A stretch of 64,000 bases of DNA from Torymus aiolomorphi (lineage: Eukaryota > Arthropoda > Insecta > Hymenoptera > Torymidae): contig CM070874.1 of the NCBI GenBank assembly GCA_036365515.1, positions 177,680,297 through 177,744,296 on the forward strand, written 5' to 3'. Made by a program: the position numbers and the translations under genes. The stretch's first letter is position 1, and the number at the start of each line of letters is the position of its first letter. The notes under the pieces are model-generated. The model was not told the DNA's origin and searched no databases. It saw nothing but the letters and a program-made list of their open reading frames with translations. Below, in pieces: positions 22,215 to 33,309 of the stretch.

Positions 22215-25067
22215 GAAGGGCCGGATGCAATAAGGGGGTTAGCGCTCGAAAACCCGTAAAAGTATTGTCCAAGTGACTAAATTTTCAATGTAGCCAAATT
22301 AATTTTTAAAAAATATCACCTTGTAGGGAATGAAAAGAAGTATTTTTACCTAGAAGGAATTTTTTTTATTCGACTTTCTTTTTAATATAAAAATTAAAAA
22401 CTGAAAATTTTGTTCATCTATTTTTAATAGCTTTCAAAAACATTAATCGTCCAAACTTGATCAAATATCATCGAAATATTTTGAAATTTGACAGGGACGT
22501 GCAGAATACTCCAGCGTTGCCGATGGGATTGATAAAAGGATGTAAATCGATAATTGTTAATAATTATTTAATTGCAAATATATTGCGATCGGTAATTACG
22601 TTTTTTTAACTTTAACGGAAAAAAGTATCGAGGGAAGTTGAAGCTAGGAAAAACTTCCAGCGAGACATTTGTTCCTTAATAGTCTAATAAGTTTCTGACA
22701 AAGTTTCAAATTGATTTAATAATAAATGACTTAAATAGAGCGTTATTAATAAAGACGCGCGCTAGCAACATCGGCGGCGCGGCGCGGCATGAGCTAAGCC
22801 TGTTATGTTTATATGTTTTTGCACTGATATATCACGTTTATAAAAATTGAAGAATTATTACGTTGACTTATAAACTGTGTTTTTACGTTATATAAAACAT
22901 AATATCGTTACATAATAATTCGTTAATTCGTTATTATAAACGTGATACTGATGTATCACGTTTATAAAAATTAACGAATTATTGTGTAACGATATTATGT
23001 TTTATATATTATATATAAACTGTAACGGGTGCAGGCAATAAAGGCGAAAGAGCCGCGTGTACCGCGCCGCGAGGTTTGAATCGCGCGCGCTTGCACGTAC
23101 AGCGGCTCGCTGCGCGCCAAGCGGGACGCGCGGGAGGCGAAGCAAGAAGAAGAAGAAGACGCCGCCGTAGCGCTCCGAAGGGACGCCGCCGTAGCGCTCC
23201 GAAGGGACGCCGCGGCCATTGATGGGCAGTCTAGTCCTGTAGCGCAACAGGTGCGCACGTGTCCTCCCGCCATACACGAGTGCTGTGCTCCGGAGTGCCC
23301 CGCCAGTGCCGCATCCCGCCCTGCAGAACAGCCCTTGCGCCTCCAATCCGCCGCCAGCCCCGCAGCGACGCATCACCGGCTGCCTCGCCGGCCGGGCCAC
23401 TCCGCCACCCAGAAAGGGAGAGGAGGAGAGAGAGAAAGAGGCGGCAGCCGAGGCTCGAGGAGCCACGAGGCCCGACGCCTCGCAGCGAGGAGGCGAGAGC
23501 GCGGGAGCGTGAGAGAGAGAGAGAGAGAGAGGTAGACTTCGAGCGACGCGCTGGCCAGCGCTAAAGTAAGTGTGCGCTTCATTTGTACTTTTGCCGCGTA
23601 GGTTTTGCGTGCGAGCGGCCACGCGTAAGAAGTGTTACGCGGCAATCCGACGCCGCCTGCGTAGAGGCAAGCGGCCTCGTGTGCGAGAGCGCGGCGGCCA
23701 TTTTGTGGCGTCTCGCGGCGCGGTGACGCCGGCCGTGCGACCGGCCGGCTCCGCGTAAGTCTCGGCCTGCGCGTTCGTTTTTTTTGTAGGAGATGTTCGG
23801 GCTTCGCGCCCCTTAGCGCGACTCCTTTTGACGAATAAACCTTATTTATTTTACTTTTCATTATTCGTGTCGAGTCAGTCATTTCGCGAGTAACCGTTCC
23901 CTATCCCCCCGAATACCGCCCTCTACCTTTTCAGCAGCTGCAGCTAGTCGGAGGCTTCACCTCCTAGAGGAGCAACGTCAACGGGGAAATTGTAAGTGAA
24001 AGTCGCTCAGGTTAACCTGAGCGACGTTGTACGGGAACACCGGTGAGAGTAGGTCAGGCTAGTGCATATCTAGCCGCCGGTGAATTGTGCGCCGAAGTCA
24101 GCGGCAGCGGCAGAGCGCAGCGCCGGGTCTAGTAGAAGGCGGCCTAAGCTTTCTACAGCGAAAGCCGGGCGCGCTTGTTCTGAGCCTGCGCCAACGCGCT
24201 CCGGCCGGCCGACGGGTCCGTCTACAACGGCGCGCTGCTCTGGGCGTAGTAGACGCCCGTTTATCGCCTGGCGCATCCCAGAGAGGGATTAATACCCTCT
24301 TCTAAATTCACCCCGTTACAAAACGTAAGATACTGATGTATCACGTTTATAAAAATTAACGGATTATTGTGTAACGATATTATGTTTTATATAACATAAA
24401 AACACAGTTTATAAGTCAACGTAATAATTCTTTAATTTTTATAAACGTGATATATCAGTGCAAAAACATGTAAACACAACAGGCTCAGCTCACGCCACGC
24501 CGCGCCGCCGATGTTGCTAGCGCGCGTCTTTATTAATAACGCTCTATTTAAGTCATTTATTATTAAATCAATTTGAAACTTTGTCAGAAACTTATTAGAT
24601 TATTAAGGAACAAATGTCTCGCTGGAAGTTTTTCCTAGCTTCAACTTCCCTCGATACTTTTTTCCGTTAAAGTTAAGAAAACGTAATTACCGATCGCAAT
24701 ATATTTGCAATTAAATAATTATTAACAATTATCGATTTACATCCTTTTATCAATCCCATCGGCAACGCTGGAGTATTCTACACGTCCCTGTCAAATTTCA
24801 AAATATTTCGATGATATTTGATCAAGTTTGGACGATTAATGTTTTTGAAAGCTATTAAAAATAGATGAACAAAATTTTCAGTTTTTAATTTTTATATTAA
24901 AAAGAAAGTCGAATAAAAAAAATTCCTTCTAGGTAAAAATACTTCTTTTCATTCCCTACAAGGTGATATTTTTTAAAAATTAATTTGGCTACATTGAAAA
25001 TTTAGTCACTTGGACAATACTTTTACGGGTTTTCGAGCGCTAACCCCCTTGTTGCATCCGGCCCTTC
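22215..25067. mobile_element. Inverted-repeat DNA element of unknown superfamily (AATT duplication)
   Basis: The ends are GAAGGGCCGGATGCAA and its complement, flanked by AATT on both sides (22211-22214 and 25068-25071). Removing it joins VVNCQL to EAFDKIHSKF in the P transposase. The arms are about 780 bp each (22215-23020 and 24321-25067) and nearly identical. No transposase is present, so it is non-autonomous. A 4-bp duplication is seen in several superfamilies, and I cannot choose among them. A solo LTR occupies the centre. Confidence 0.8.
23021..24320 (+). mobile_element. Solo LTR (1.3 kb) inserted in the AATT element
   Basis: Begins TGTAACGGGTG and ends CACCCCGTTACA, with a 4-bp AAAC duplication on each side (23017-23020 and 24321-24324). 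It is GC-rich against AT-rich surroundings. It has an AATAAA at about 23835 followed by a T-rich tail, which fits an LTR polyadenylation signal on the plus strand. The many overlapping frames in this GC-rich block (Arg/Ala/Pro-rich, on both strands) have no recognisable domain and are composition artefacts. Confidence 0.75.
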
Positions 25068-25345
25068 AATTAGAAGCCTTTGACAAGATTCATTCAAAAT
25101 TTTGGCATGAGCATGATCTTTTACTTAAGTTAGTTGAAAACGTAGAAGCGTATACTCGTAAACAATACCCGGATTGGTTTGATCAAGAGAACATCTGCTA
25201 TGAGCACATAATGAAAATGCTTAAGTTTCTTTTGTTAGTTAAAATTTATGCAAAAGCTAAGGAACGTAATAATAATAGGAAAACTGAGGCTAAAAGACCG
25301 ATTGTGATAAAATCTAGAAAACAAAAGAATATTCAAAATGTGTAA
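25068..25345 (+). pseudogene. P-type transposase remnant: C-terminus
   Basis: The frame LEAFDKIHSKFWHEHDLLLK through KFLLLVKIYAKAKERNNN to a basic tail and stop at 25345. It continues the transposase interrupted at 22214. The basic end (KRPIVIKSRKQK) fits the C-terminus of the family. Confidence 0.65.
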
Positions 25346-26569
25346 ATTTTTTAGTAACATTATTTTTTGTGAATTATTGGAAAAAAGTGCGAAAAATTAT
25401 AACTTGACTGCTTTAAAAAGTACTTTACGTGGATCTTTTAACTATTAAATCCAGAGCGTACTTTTTCCCATTGATAGTTTTAAGTTCCCGTTTTTGAATA
25501 ATAATAATGACATTGTAATATACGTTCTGGTGTAAATATGTTGATACTGTTCTAAATTATTAATATGAGGCGACTCGATTTTCTGTATCTTTTTGTAATT
25601 ATAATGTATAAAGTTTGTAAATAACATAATTATTATCCTTTTTAGGATACTTCTCAGGTATTTTATACAAGAAAAATTATTAGAAAATAATATTTTCAAG
25701 GTAAAATTTTTATACTGTTACAAAAATATTTAAAATTTTATAAAAATACAAAAAATAATTTAGGATTCCTATAACTAATAAGGTATTATCGTTTTATTTT
25801 CAGATGTGGGGTGGTTTGGTTGCCTTTTCGTTGGTGTCCCCCGAAAACAAATGAGCTTATTGTAATTAATAGACGCAGTGCAATAAGTTCCTTTGGCCAA
25901 ACAACCAATAAATTAGTTTCAAAAATATCATGATTAATATAAAATGTTAATAAAATTTTTCATTTATTTTACGTAAAAAATCTTTTTATATTCAAAATCT
26001 GGTTCGTGAATAGATATGAAAACATATTATTAGATAAAAAGCTTTCAATGAAGCTGGACTAATAACCTCTCTTGTGTGCATGAATCTGTCCCTCTCCTAC
26101 TAGAATATTGCCTTAAAAATGATAAACGTAGCTTCAAAAAGTAATTTTTCGCATTAATCTAATTTAAGAGATTATTGGGACTTTCTAAATTGTTTGCAAC
26201 AATTTTAAAAAGTACGAAATGTAAATATAAGAGATTTTTCAAAAGAATGTTAGAGAGTTTGCCTTCTCTTATATGATTAACGCCATTTAATAAAAACTTA
26301 GCCCATGAAGTGTTTTATATTTATGTACTTCTAAGAGTTGTCACAACAGTCAGAAGTCTTGGCTATTTGACACATTTAAATAGAATAAAAAATTAAAAAA
26401 TGGGAAAGCCAGTAAAATGATTAGCTCGCAGAAAAAGTATATATATAATTATATATTTTATAGAAGAGTTAGTTTGTTAAGTCTTGAGATTCGAGGAGAT
26501 ACTCTTATATTTATTGAATTTGTTATGGTTATATGTGAATGATATATATATACATTTCTTTTACCAGAT
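25346..26569. other. AT-rich DNA; expected site of the P-element 3' end
   Basis: No gene or clear repeat. The P-element 3' terminal repeat should lie in the first few hundred bases, but I found no inverted match to 10.9-11.4 kb. Confidence 0.4.
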
Positions 26570-26760
26570 TTATGGAGCCCTTTTATACACATGAGCATAT
26601 TTATGGAGCCCGAGTCCCATAAAATATTCTTATACGGCGTTTATGGAGCCCGATCTAGAGTTTCTATACCCAGAGAGGGATTATTTCTTTAGTCACTTGT
26701 ATACGGGAACTCTGGGCGTAGGTACTAATATACAGGGATGGGCTCCATAAAGGGGTTAAG
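26570..26760. repeat. Short repeated motif TTTATGGAGCCC with an inverted copy
   Basis: TTTATGGAGCCC occurs at about 26570, 26600 and 26640 on the plus strand, and once inverted (GGGCTCCATAAA) near 26740. CTCTGGGCGTAGG appears at about 26710 and again near 26801. Function unknown; possibly the end of an unknown element. Confidence 0.45.
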
Positions 26761-27483
26761 TGATAATTATATATATATATATTTGATTTATATTACCTTT
26801 ACTCTGGGCGTAGGCTCTCGTAAATAATAACCAGCTGATTTGTTAGATGCACTATTTATTGGCAAATATAAATTTTATAAATAAGACAATAAGATTTAGA
26901 ATTTATTCACTTGGCTTAACGATGTATAATACCGATAACGTATTAAATTGATATAATTGCTTTACTATTATTGGCTCGTATTGGCCTGTATAATAATCGT
27001 TTCTCCTATTGTCAGCTGGAGTGGTACGGAGCTCGCGACTTTTGCACGATTACTGATTTGTGTGTTGAGAGTCGCCATATTTATTAAGCGCTTAATTTGG
27101 GTTAAAGATGATTTTGAGGCTGAGTTAAAATCATCTTTTTAAACAAATTTAGTAAACATTTAAATATCATCATTTCGATTTCACACTTAAAAGTGCTGAT
27201 TCTAAACAAAGTTGCGATGAGCGGTTGGTTTCACAAGGTCAGTGACTCGCTACGTCACGCTGGCTGTTGCGTAGCCGAAATTGCTGTACTGCTAAAATTC
27301 GCACTCGCATCGTTTTGTGGGTCAAAGAAATAAATATTGGGATTTAATAACGTCACAGACATATCAGTTTATAATTTGTCCCCATCGCGATGCCGCTTGC
27401 ATTGGAATGCAACGTTGTCAAAATTCGCATATACGACATTTGTATGTCAGAAAATTACTGGCGATAAATATACACTGTTAATT
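26761..27483. other. AT-rich DNA without recognisable genes
   Basis: Nothing supported beyond an (AT)n run near 26768-26780. GACGTCAC-like segments near 27340-27360 may belong to the retroelement scraps that follow. Confidence 0.4.
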
Positions 27484-27605
27484 TGATTTTAGAGATACGT
27501 CACAGACGTAACGCTTCCCCCCTTAGATTGTTGACTATCGTAGAGATTCAACAAGTATAATAATAGTTAGCCATCAGTAATTTTCTGTTACACTAATTTC
27601 AAATA
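27484..27605 (-). repeat. LTR-retroelement 3' scrap with polypurine tract, copy 1
   Basis: Read on the minus strand: a segment ending CTAAGGGGGGAAG, then CGTTACGTCTGTGACG. A purine run just before an inverted-repeat-like start is the pattern of a polypurine tract next to a 3' LTR. A second copy lies at 27850-27965. Confidence 0.5.
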
Positions 27606-27849
27606 ACAATTATAAGATGGAAAGTTAACTCTAAATACAACAATGTCTTTCATAAAATGTTTTGAGAAATTTTTAAATAATTTCAATATGGTTCGTTTAA
27701 AATTGTGGTTCATTTCGTACAAGAATGTTTACAATTTTTCTGTGTTGCAATTTTTTTCTCTGTGCTAGTTGCTACGTGGGTGTCAATAAATTTGCAATCA
27801 CATAATTTTGTGGATCAAGCAATTACTGATGAGAATATGAATATCAAAT

Positions 27850-27965
27850 GGAATTTAAGGATACGTTACGGACGTAACACCTCCCCCCTTAGACTGTTGA
27901 ATATCGTAGAGATTCAACAATTATAGGAATAGTTGAACCATCAGTAATTTCTTGTTACAAAAGGT
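27850..27965 (-). repeat. LTR-retroelement 3' scrap with polypurine tract, copy 2
   Basis: The minus strand reads CAGTCTAAGGGGGGAGG, then TGTTACGTCCGTAACG. The flank (ATATCGTAGAGATTCAACAA on the plus strand) is shared with copy 1. TGTTACG after the purine tract is a plausible LTR start. Confidence 0.5.
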
Positions 27966-28190
27966 TCAGTAATACTAACAATTCAAATAATAAAAACAAT
28001 AATAAAAATTCATATCATTAAATCCATAATAAAAATTTAGATTGTAACGGGCTAAAAGCTGTCCTCGATGCGCTATATCTCAACGCGGACTTGCCGATGA
28101 ACGGCGCAGCAATTAACAGGCGCGAGCACTTACTCGTGCCAATCCTCGATGATTAGCGGCCCGTCAGTTCCGTGCTGTTGCTCGCCGTCG

Positions 28191-28909
28191 CACCCTGGGG
28201 CCATACGGATTTTTTGGTTCAAAACCACCTAGAGGTCGCAATTCTCAACGTAATCTCAAAATTATTGCTTAGGAACATTCGTTATCAAATATCGAAGAGT
28301 TCTACGAAGCCTGATTTTCCAAAAAATTAACCTATAAATCTAAGGAGTCATATAATCCTATCACATCAACCAATCAATTCAATTTTTAACCTGCAAATCC
28401 CAAAAATACGATAAACCTTTAATTTGTAAGCCCTTTACTCGTGAACTTTTGACCTTTGATCCAGTAAGCCATGCACTCATAAACTCTAAACCTATAAACC
28501 CTAACCTCATAAGTCTTAAGGGGGTCTTACACCTAGTGGCTTCTGAGGCCAAAATCAGCTATAAAAAAGAGAAAAATGTTATTTAAACCACATACAATGT
28601 ATATCCTAAAAATATACACTATTTCTGATAGAATGGCCCAAGACTTAATCTGTAGACCAATTTTATGAATCAAGGTTAAGAGAGCATGTGTCAAGGACTT
28701 ATAAATTGAAGTTTTATAGCATTTTTGGGAATCACCAGTGTAAATTTTGGGGTTATAGGTTATAAATTAGGTTTATAGGTTCATATTTTCAAAATTAGGC
28801 TTCGTAGCGGTCTTTCGTATTTTGTCACAAAAGTTCCTGTTTTTGAATTTTCAAATTCGGTTGAGAATTATGACCTCTAGGTGGTTTTGAACCTTTCGGC
28901 CACAGTGTG
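28191..28909. mobile_element. Transib-like non-autonomous element 1 (719 bp)
   Basis: The ends are CACCCTGGGGCC and the complement of CACACTGTGGCC, followed inward by a shared CAAAACCACCTAGAGGTC block. It is flanked by the 5-bp duplication CGTCG (28186-28190 and 28910-28914). Excision restores the LTR sequence present in the other LTR. A 5-bp CGNCG target and CAC-starting ends are known features of Transib elements. The interior has short CATAAAC/CCTATAAACC repeats. No coding capacity. Confidence 0.65.
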
Positions 28910-29748
28910 CGTCGGCTGCTTTCAGCAGCAGCCGCGCCTTTTCGCTCCGTTACAACGCGCGACTTCGCCGTTGCGCTCTCTCTCGAGCGTGATGCCCCAG
29001 CTGCTCAGTTATCACGCGAGTACTACGTACTCGCGACCGCGGATGCCGGCGGTATTCTTCATCGTGCCACCGAATAGGGAATTGAAAGTAGGATGCGTGA
29101 AATAATACGCGAACAAGTAAAAGCAAAGAATTATCTTTATTGCCCCTGGAGGCTGTTCACTATTTACACGCGCGGCGCGTACTCTAGGTACGCGCCGATT
29201 CGGGTGGTGCGCCCGCGCACGCGAAGTACGTGCGTACTCTGCTGCACACCCGTACGCGCGAAAGCGGCTCGCGCCGACGTTGGCCGATCGCCGCGCACGA
29301 TCTGCGCTCACGCGCGCGTCAGCGGCCTCGCTCGCTCGCCCGTCTCCGCTTCCTGGACGCTCGTCGTCGGCGGGGGAAGCGCGCGCTCGCCTGGCCAGGA
29401 CTTACCTCCTCAGTTGCAGCGAGAAGGCGCGGTTGAAGGCGCTCTGCGGTGCCTGCTGCAGCGCGTCGCTGTCTCTCTCTCTCCTTCTTCGCTGCTACGG
29501 GCCTCGCCTTTCTCCCTCTCTCTCTCTCTCGCTCCTGCGAGTCTCGGCCGCGATGCTCTCTCTCACTCGCTCCCGTGAGTGAGCTCGGCCGCGCTGCTCT
29601 CTCTCGCTCTTTCGCTGCCTCGGTTGAGTGTGGCTCTCTCTCCCTCTCCCTCAACCACCGGCGAACGATTCTTGGAGCCGTGCTGCGTCTCTCTCTCACT
29701 CTCATGCACTACACTGCACCCACTCCGTGATCCTCGTGCACTTCACTT

Positions 29749-29868
<120 letters not shown>

Positions 29869-30656
29869 AAGTCGTCGCGCACGGGGAGGAGCAGCTGCCT
29901 CAGCTACGGCAGAAGCGATACTGCCGGGCTCTGTCTCCAGTGTGGCCAGGTAAACAATATATATCGTAATACTACGCATGTAAAAGTGGCGATATCGCCA
30001 CAACCTGGTCACACTGTCTGTCTCTCCCTCTCCTTCCCCCTCGCGCAAGGTTGTCGCGAGTTTTCCTTTCGGAGCTCATTGTGTGTCGTAGTTGTGCTCT
30101 GTACTTTTCGCACAGCTACACGTGCGAGCAACTACACACACACACGCAAGCCCCCAGAGAAATACGAGGGCAAGCCCGACTCTAGTTGCGAATCCTCTGC
30201 CGCAATTGTCGGCCTTGCCTTCTCCAAGGCCGCGGTATGTTTATGTTTTCGGTCAACTATCGGTAAGTATACCGTGTGTCGGAGATCGGCTTGATCCGAG
30301 CTCCGTGTTCGCGCACATACACACACACAGACGCGCCTGCCGTTACACCCCCCCGTCCAGACGCGGATTATACCCTGGATAGTCTGCTCTGCATCCTTGA
30401 ATCCCTTACACGGGGGCGCGTCGGCTACCTCTCCGGAGAGATATCGCAAGACTCGAACTTCCGTCCGTTCCTGCCTCGAACCGATTTACCTCCCTCTCCT
30501 TTTCGTCGTTGCCCTCCGAACTTCCGCGTTCTATAGGGCTTTCGGGAGGTTCTCGGATTCCTCCTCCTGCCGTCCGTATCGCGACGCGAACCGATCCGCG
30601 CGGGCGTCCCCGGGGTCGCTTTCACCCGATCGCATGACGCTCGCTGCTCGACGGCG

Positions 30657-31930
30657 CACAGTGGGAAAAAATGGACAAAAGTCTTGTGACAACATTCAGA
30701 GGATACTATAGAACAACCTCTCACTGCGAAAATCATGCTTTTGTATTCATAAAAATTTTGAGGTTAGGTACGGACCTTATAACGATATTTATACAGGCAA
30801 TGTAGACTAAAGACATAAATTACTTTATAAATGATAAACATAAATACATAAATCTTAAACCCAACAAAGCCAAGCCCACAAAACCCATAAACCCTAAACC
30901 CATAAACCCTAAACCCATAAACCCTAAACCCATAAACCCTTAACCCATAAACCCTAAACCCATAAACCCTAAACGCATAAACCCTAAACCCATAAACCCT
31001 AAATCCATAAACCCTAAACCCATAAACCCTAAACCCATAAACCCTAAACCCATAAACCCTAAACCCATAAACCCTAAACCCATAAACCCTAAACCCATAA
31101 ACCCTAAACCCATAAACCCTAAACCCATAACCCATAAACCATAAACCCATAAACTCTAAACCCATAAACCCTAAAACCATAAACCCTAAACCCTAAACTC
31201 ATAAACCCTAAACCCATAAACCCTAAACCCATAAACCCTAAACCCATAAACCCATAAACCCGAAACCCATAAACCCTAAACCCTAAACCCATAAACCCAT
31301 AAACCCTAAAACCATAAACCCTAAACCCATAAACCCTAAACCCATAAACCCTAAACCCATAAACCATAAACCCATAAACCCTAAACCCATAAACCCTAAA
31401 CCCTAAACCCATAAACACTAAACCCATAAACCCTAAACCCATAAACCCTAAACCCATAAACCCTAAACCCATAAACCCTAAACCCATAAACCCTAAACCT
31501 ATGAACCCAGAACCCACAAACTCCAAACCCACAAACTCCAAACCCACAAACTCCAAACCTGCAAACCTATAAAACCCATAAAACACAAACCTACAAACCG
31601 CAAACTAAATTAAAATGAGGCTATAATATTAAAAAAAATATGTATAATTTGCATTTATTTTGAGGCAGACCTGATGCAGAACCATAAACTTTTAAAAACA
31701 TTACTTAGAAAACAACTCGAAAGTGGGGGTTGACGAGCGAATAGTGATAGAGTTAGAATTTTTCCGTTAAAAATATATTATCGCCGCTATTTATTTTTGG
31801 GCAATATTATCGTAATTTTCGCAGTGACACATTATTCTCTAGAAGATTAAGATTATTTAAAAATAAAAATTATCAAGATTCGTCAAAAACTGAGCTGTCA
31901 CAAGAATTTTGTCCATTTTTTCCCACTGTG
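30657..31930. mobile_element. Transib-like non-autonomous element 2 (1.27 kb) with minisatellite
   Basis: Both ends read CACAGTGGGAAAAAATGG inward, with further inverted similarity (CAAAA, TTGTGACA). It is flanked by the 5-bp duplication CGGCG (30652-30656 and 31931-31935). The first seven bases, CACAGTG, equal the recombination-signal heptamer, and the target fits CGNCG, which points to Transib. The interior is a telomere-like minisatellite (30880-31575). No transposase is encoded; glycine/phenylalanine repeat frames come from the minisatellite. Confidence 0.7.
30880..31575 (+). repeat. 15-bp minisatellite CCCATAAACCCTAAA, about 45 units
   Basis: A regular array of CCCATAAACCCTAAA, with some units shortened to CCCTAAA or extended, becoming degenerate (CCCACAAACTCCAAA) after about 31500. 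It resembles a telomeric repeat but lies inside a transposon with clear ends. A degenerate relative covers about 61950-63600. Confidence 0.9.
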
Positions 31931-32193
31931 CGGCGCTCCGCCGGCATTCGGTGGGTCGCTCTTCACCGGTCGATCCCTCCGCGGTCGTGATTTCTCATCC
32001 TTGAACGGCACCTTCGTCTCTTGGAGGGGATGTCTCGTTGTTCCAGGGGGAAATCCCCCCTTCTGCTGGTTCGTACGATGGAAGGATTCGTCTCCCTCGC
32101 TCCGTACCCAACCCGTCAGTGTTCACAAGTTCACTGCGTGTCGTCAGCAAACGAACTCGTTTACCGAGGGCCTCTCGTTCGATTCGGGTACTC

Positions 32194-32775
32194 TCAGCGA
32201 ATGTGACCAGACACCCGGCAGTCCCAGCACTTCCACGGCCCGTACGCTGCCGCCCTCGTGCCGACTATTCCGTCGGAGCTTGTTCCTGCTCGGCCGTCGG
32301 TGTTCGTCCCGCTACTCGAGCTGAACGGGCCGCTGCTATCCGAGCTCTCCTTCCGATATCGCCGAAATTTTCTGTTCTTCTTCTTCTTTTTCTGGCTCTC
32401 TGGCGATTCGGTCCGAGACGCAGACGTCTCTGATGAAGAGGCTGACAGCGCGTATCCGGAGCTGATCTGCTTCATCCCTTCCAAAATCATTTGGGAGAAG
32501 CGCTCCAGCACCTCATCCAGTGTTTCATTGCTCGGGGGGGACGGTACCGGCGGCGGCTCCTTGTCCTCAATGGTCGCTCTCTTTGCCCTTAATGGTGCCG
32601 CTTTGGGTGCCCTGTGCGCTAACTCAGCGTAAACACGAGCATCTGGTGGAGGCGGGGGCTTATAACGCTTTTCGGCGTGCCCCGCTAACTCGGCCTCCCC
32701 CGCTGTGTCGGATAGCGTATCGACATCGGCGAATTCCCCTCGTCTAACCCGCTGCTGCAGCCGTGGCTTCGTATT
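32194..32775 (-). pseudogene. gag: gag C-terminal part with zinc knuckle (gag-only element)
   Basis: Continues in the same frame as 32776-33309 after one in-frame TGA. The first third is Pro/Ala/Glu-rich, then Ser-rich and basic (KKKKKNRKFRRYRKE). The end has KCWDCRVSGHI, the start of a CCHC zinc knuckle, cut by a stop before the last Cys. This part should bind RNA as nucleocapsid. It is broken by both stops. Confidence 0.65.
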
Positions 32776-33309
32776 TCAACGAAACGTTCCCAGCTGGGTT
32801 TCGAGGGGCGGTGGTGGCTCCATCTTACTCATCATTGCCTCGGGGCAGGTGATGAAGTCACGCACCGAATCGTCGGGTCCTTGGGTGCGCATCGCCGCCT
32901 CGTGGGCTAAGCGCTGGTGGAACCGGTCTTTCACGCCGACCCATCGATGAATTTTCCGGCAAAATTCATTCCACGTGGACCAACCCTGTCTATGGGAACG
33001 GACCGACACCCCGGCCACCCCGACGAAGAGTTCGGGCAAAGCACTTAATTTCTCGTCTTCCGGGAGCTTCGCCAAGGCCCATCTCTCTTCGACTCTATCG
33101 AGGAACAAGTCGATATTTTCCTCTCGATCTCCGGCGAACCTCATTCCCCAACGTCGAACTATTTGACCGACATCCCTTGGTGTTCCGCCAGTCGTATCTT
33201 TGACGTTGTGTTTCGCCGTCAGCAACGTCGCATCCCGCGAATCGCGCCGTTGCTCAGAATCGGAAGTGTTTCGCACTCGATTCTGAGCTCCCCCCCCCTC
33301 TCCAGGCAT
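32776..33309 (-). pseudogene. gag: gag central (capsid-like) part
   Basis: A minus-strand frame of 177 aa with RRWGMRFAGDREENIDLFLD, LPEDEKLSALPELFVG and GWSTWNEFCRKIHRW. This matches the layout of the retrotransposon gag capsid domain (aromatic W...F motif in the second half). It overlaps the upstream frame by 56 nt in another register; the shift lies in a run of eight G near 33291-33298. It ends at an in-frame TGA, after which the same frame continues. Confidence 0.7.

Larger units (their letters stand above)
11405..25345 (+). mobile_element. Decayed P-family DNA transposon, interrupted by nested insertions
   Basis: Four coding remnants in the same orientation and order read as one P/THAP9-type transposase: a coiled-coil region (11405-11756), the catalytic region (12555-13766), the region before the C-terminus (21731-22214) and the C-terminus (25068-25345). 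They are separated by an unassigned 0.8-kb stretch, a pogo-like element (13770-21729) and an inverted-repeat element (22215-25067). Removing the last two rejoins a continuous reading frame, which shows they inserted into an existing copy. Coordinates cover the coding remnants only, because terminal repeats were not found. Several frameshifts make it inactive. Confidence 0.8.

Noticed and set aside
23002..23882. Several overlapping Arg/Ala/Pro-rich frames of 100-206 aa
   Set aside because: All lie in the GC-rich solo LTR on both strands and show no domain; long frames are expected from few stop codons in GC-rich DNA.
30880..31575. True telomeric array
   Set aside because: The unit resembles plant-type CCCTAAA, but it is a 15-bp compound unit bounded by inverted repeats and a target duplication, so it is internal to a mobile element.
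30764..31586. Repetitive frames of FMGLG / VYGFR type resembling a fibrous protein
   Set aside because: They translate the 15-bp minisatellite inside a transposon with defined ends, so they are not a structural protein gene.
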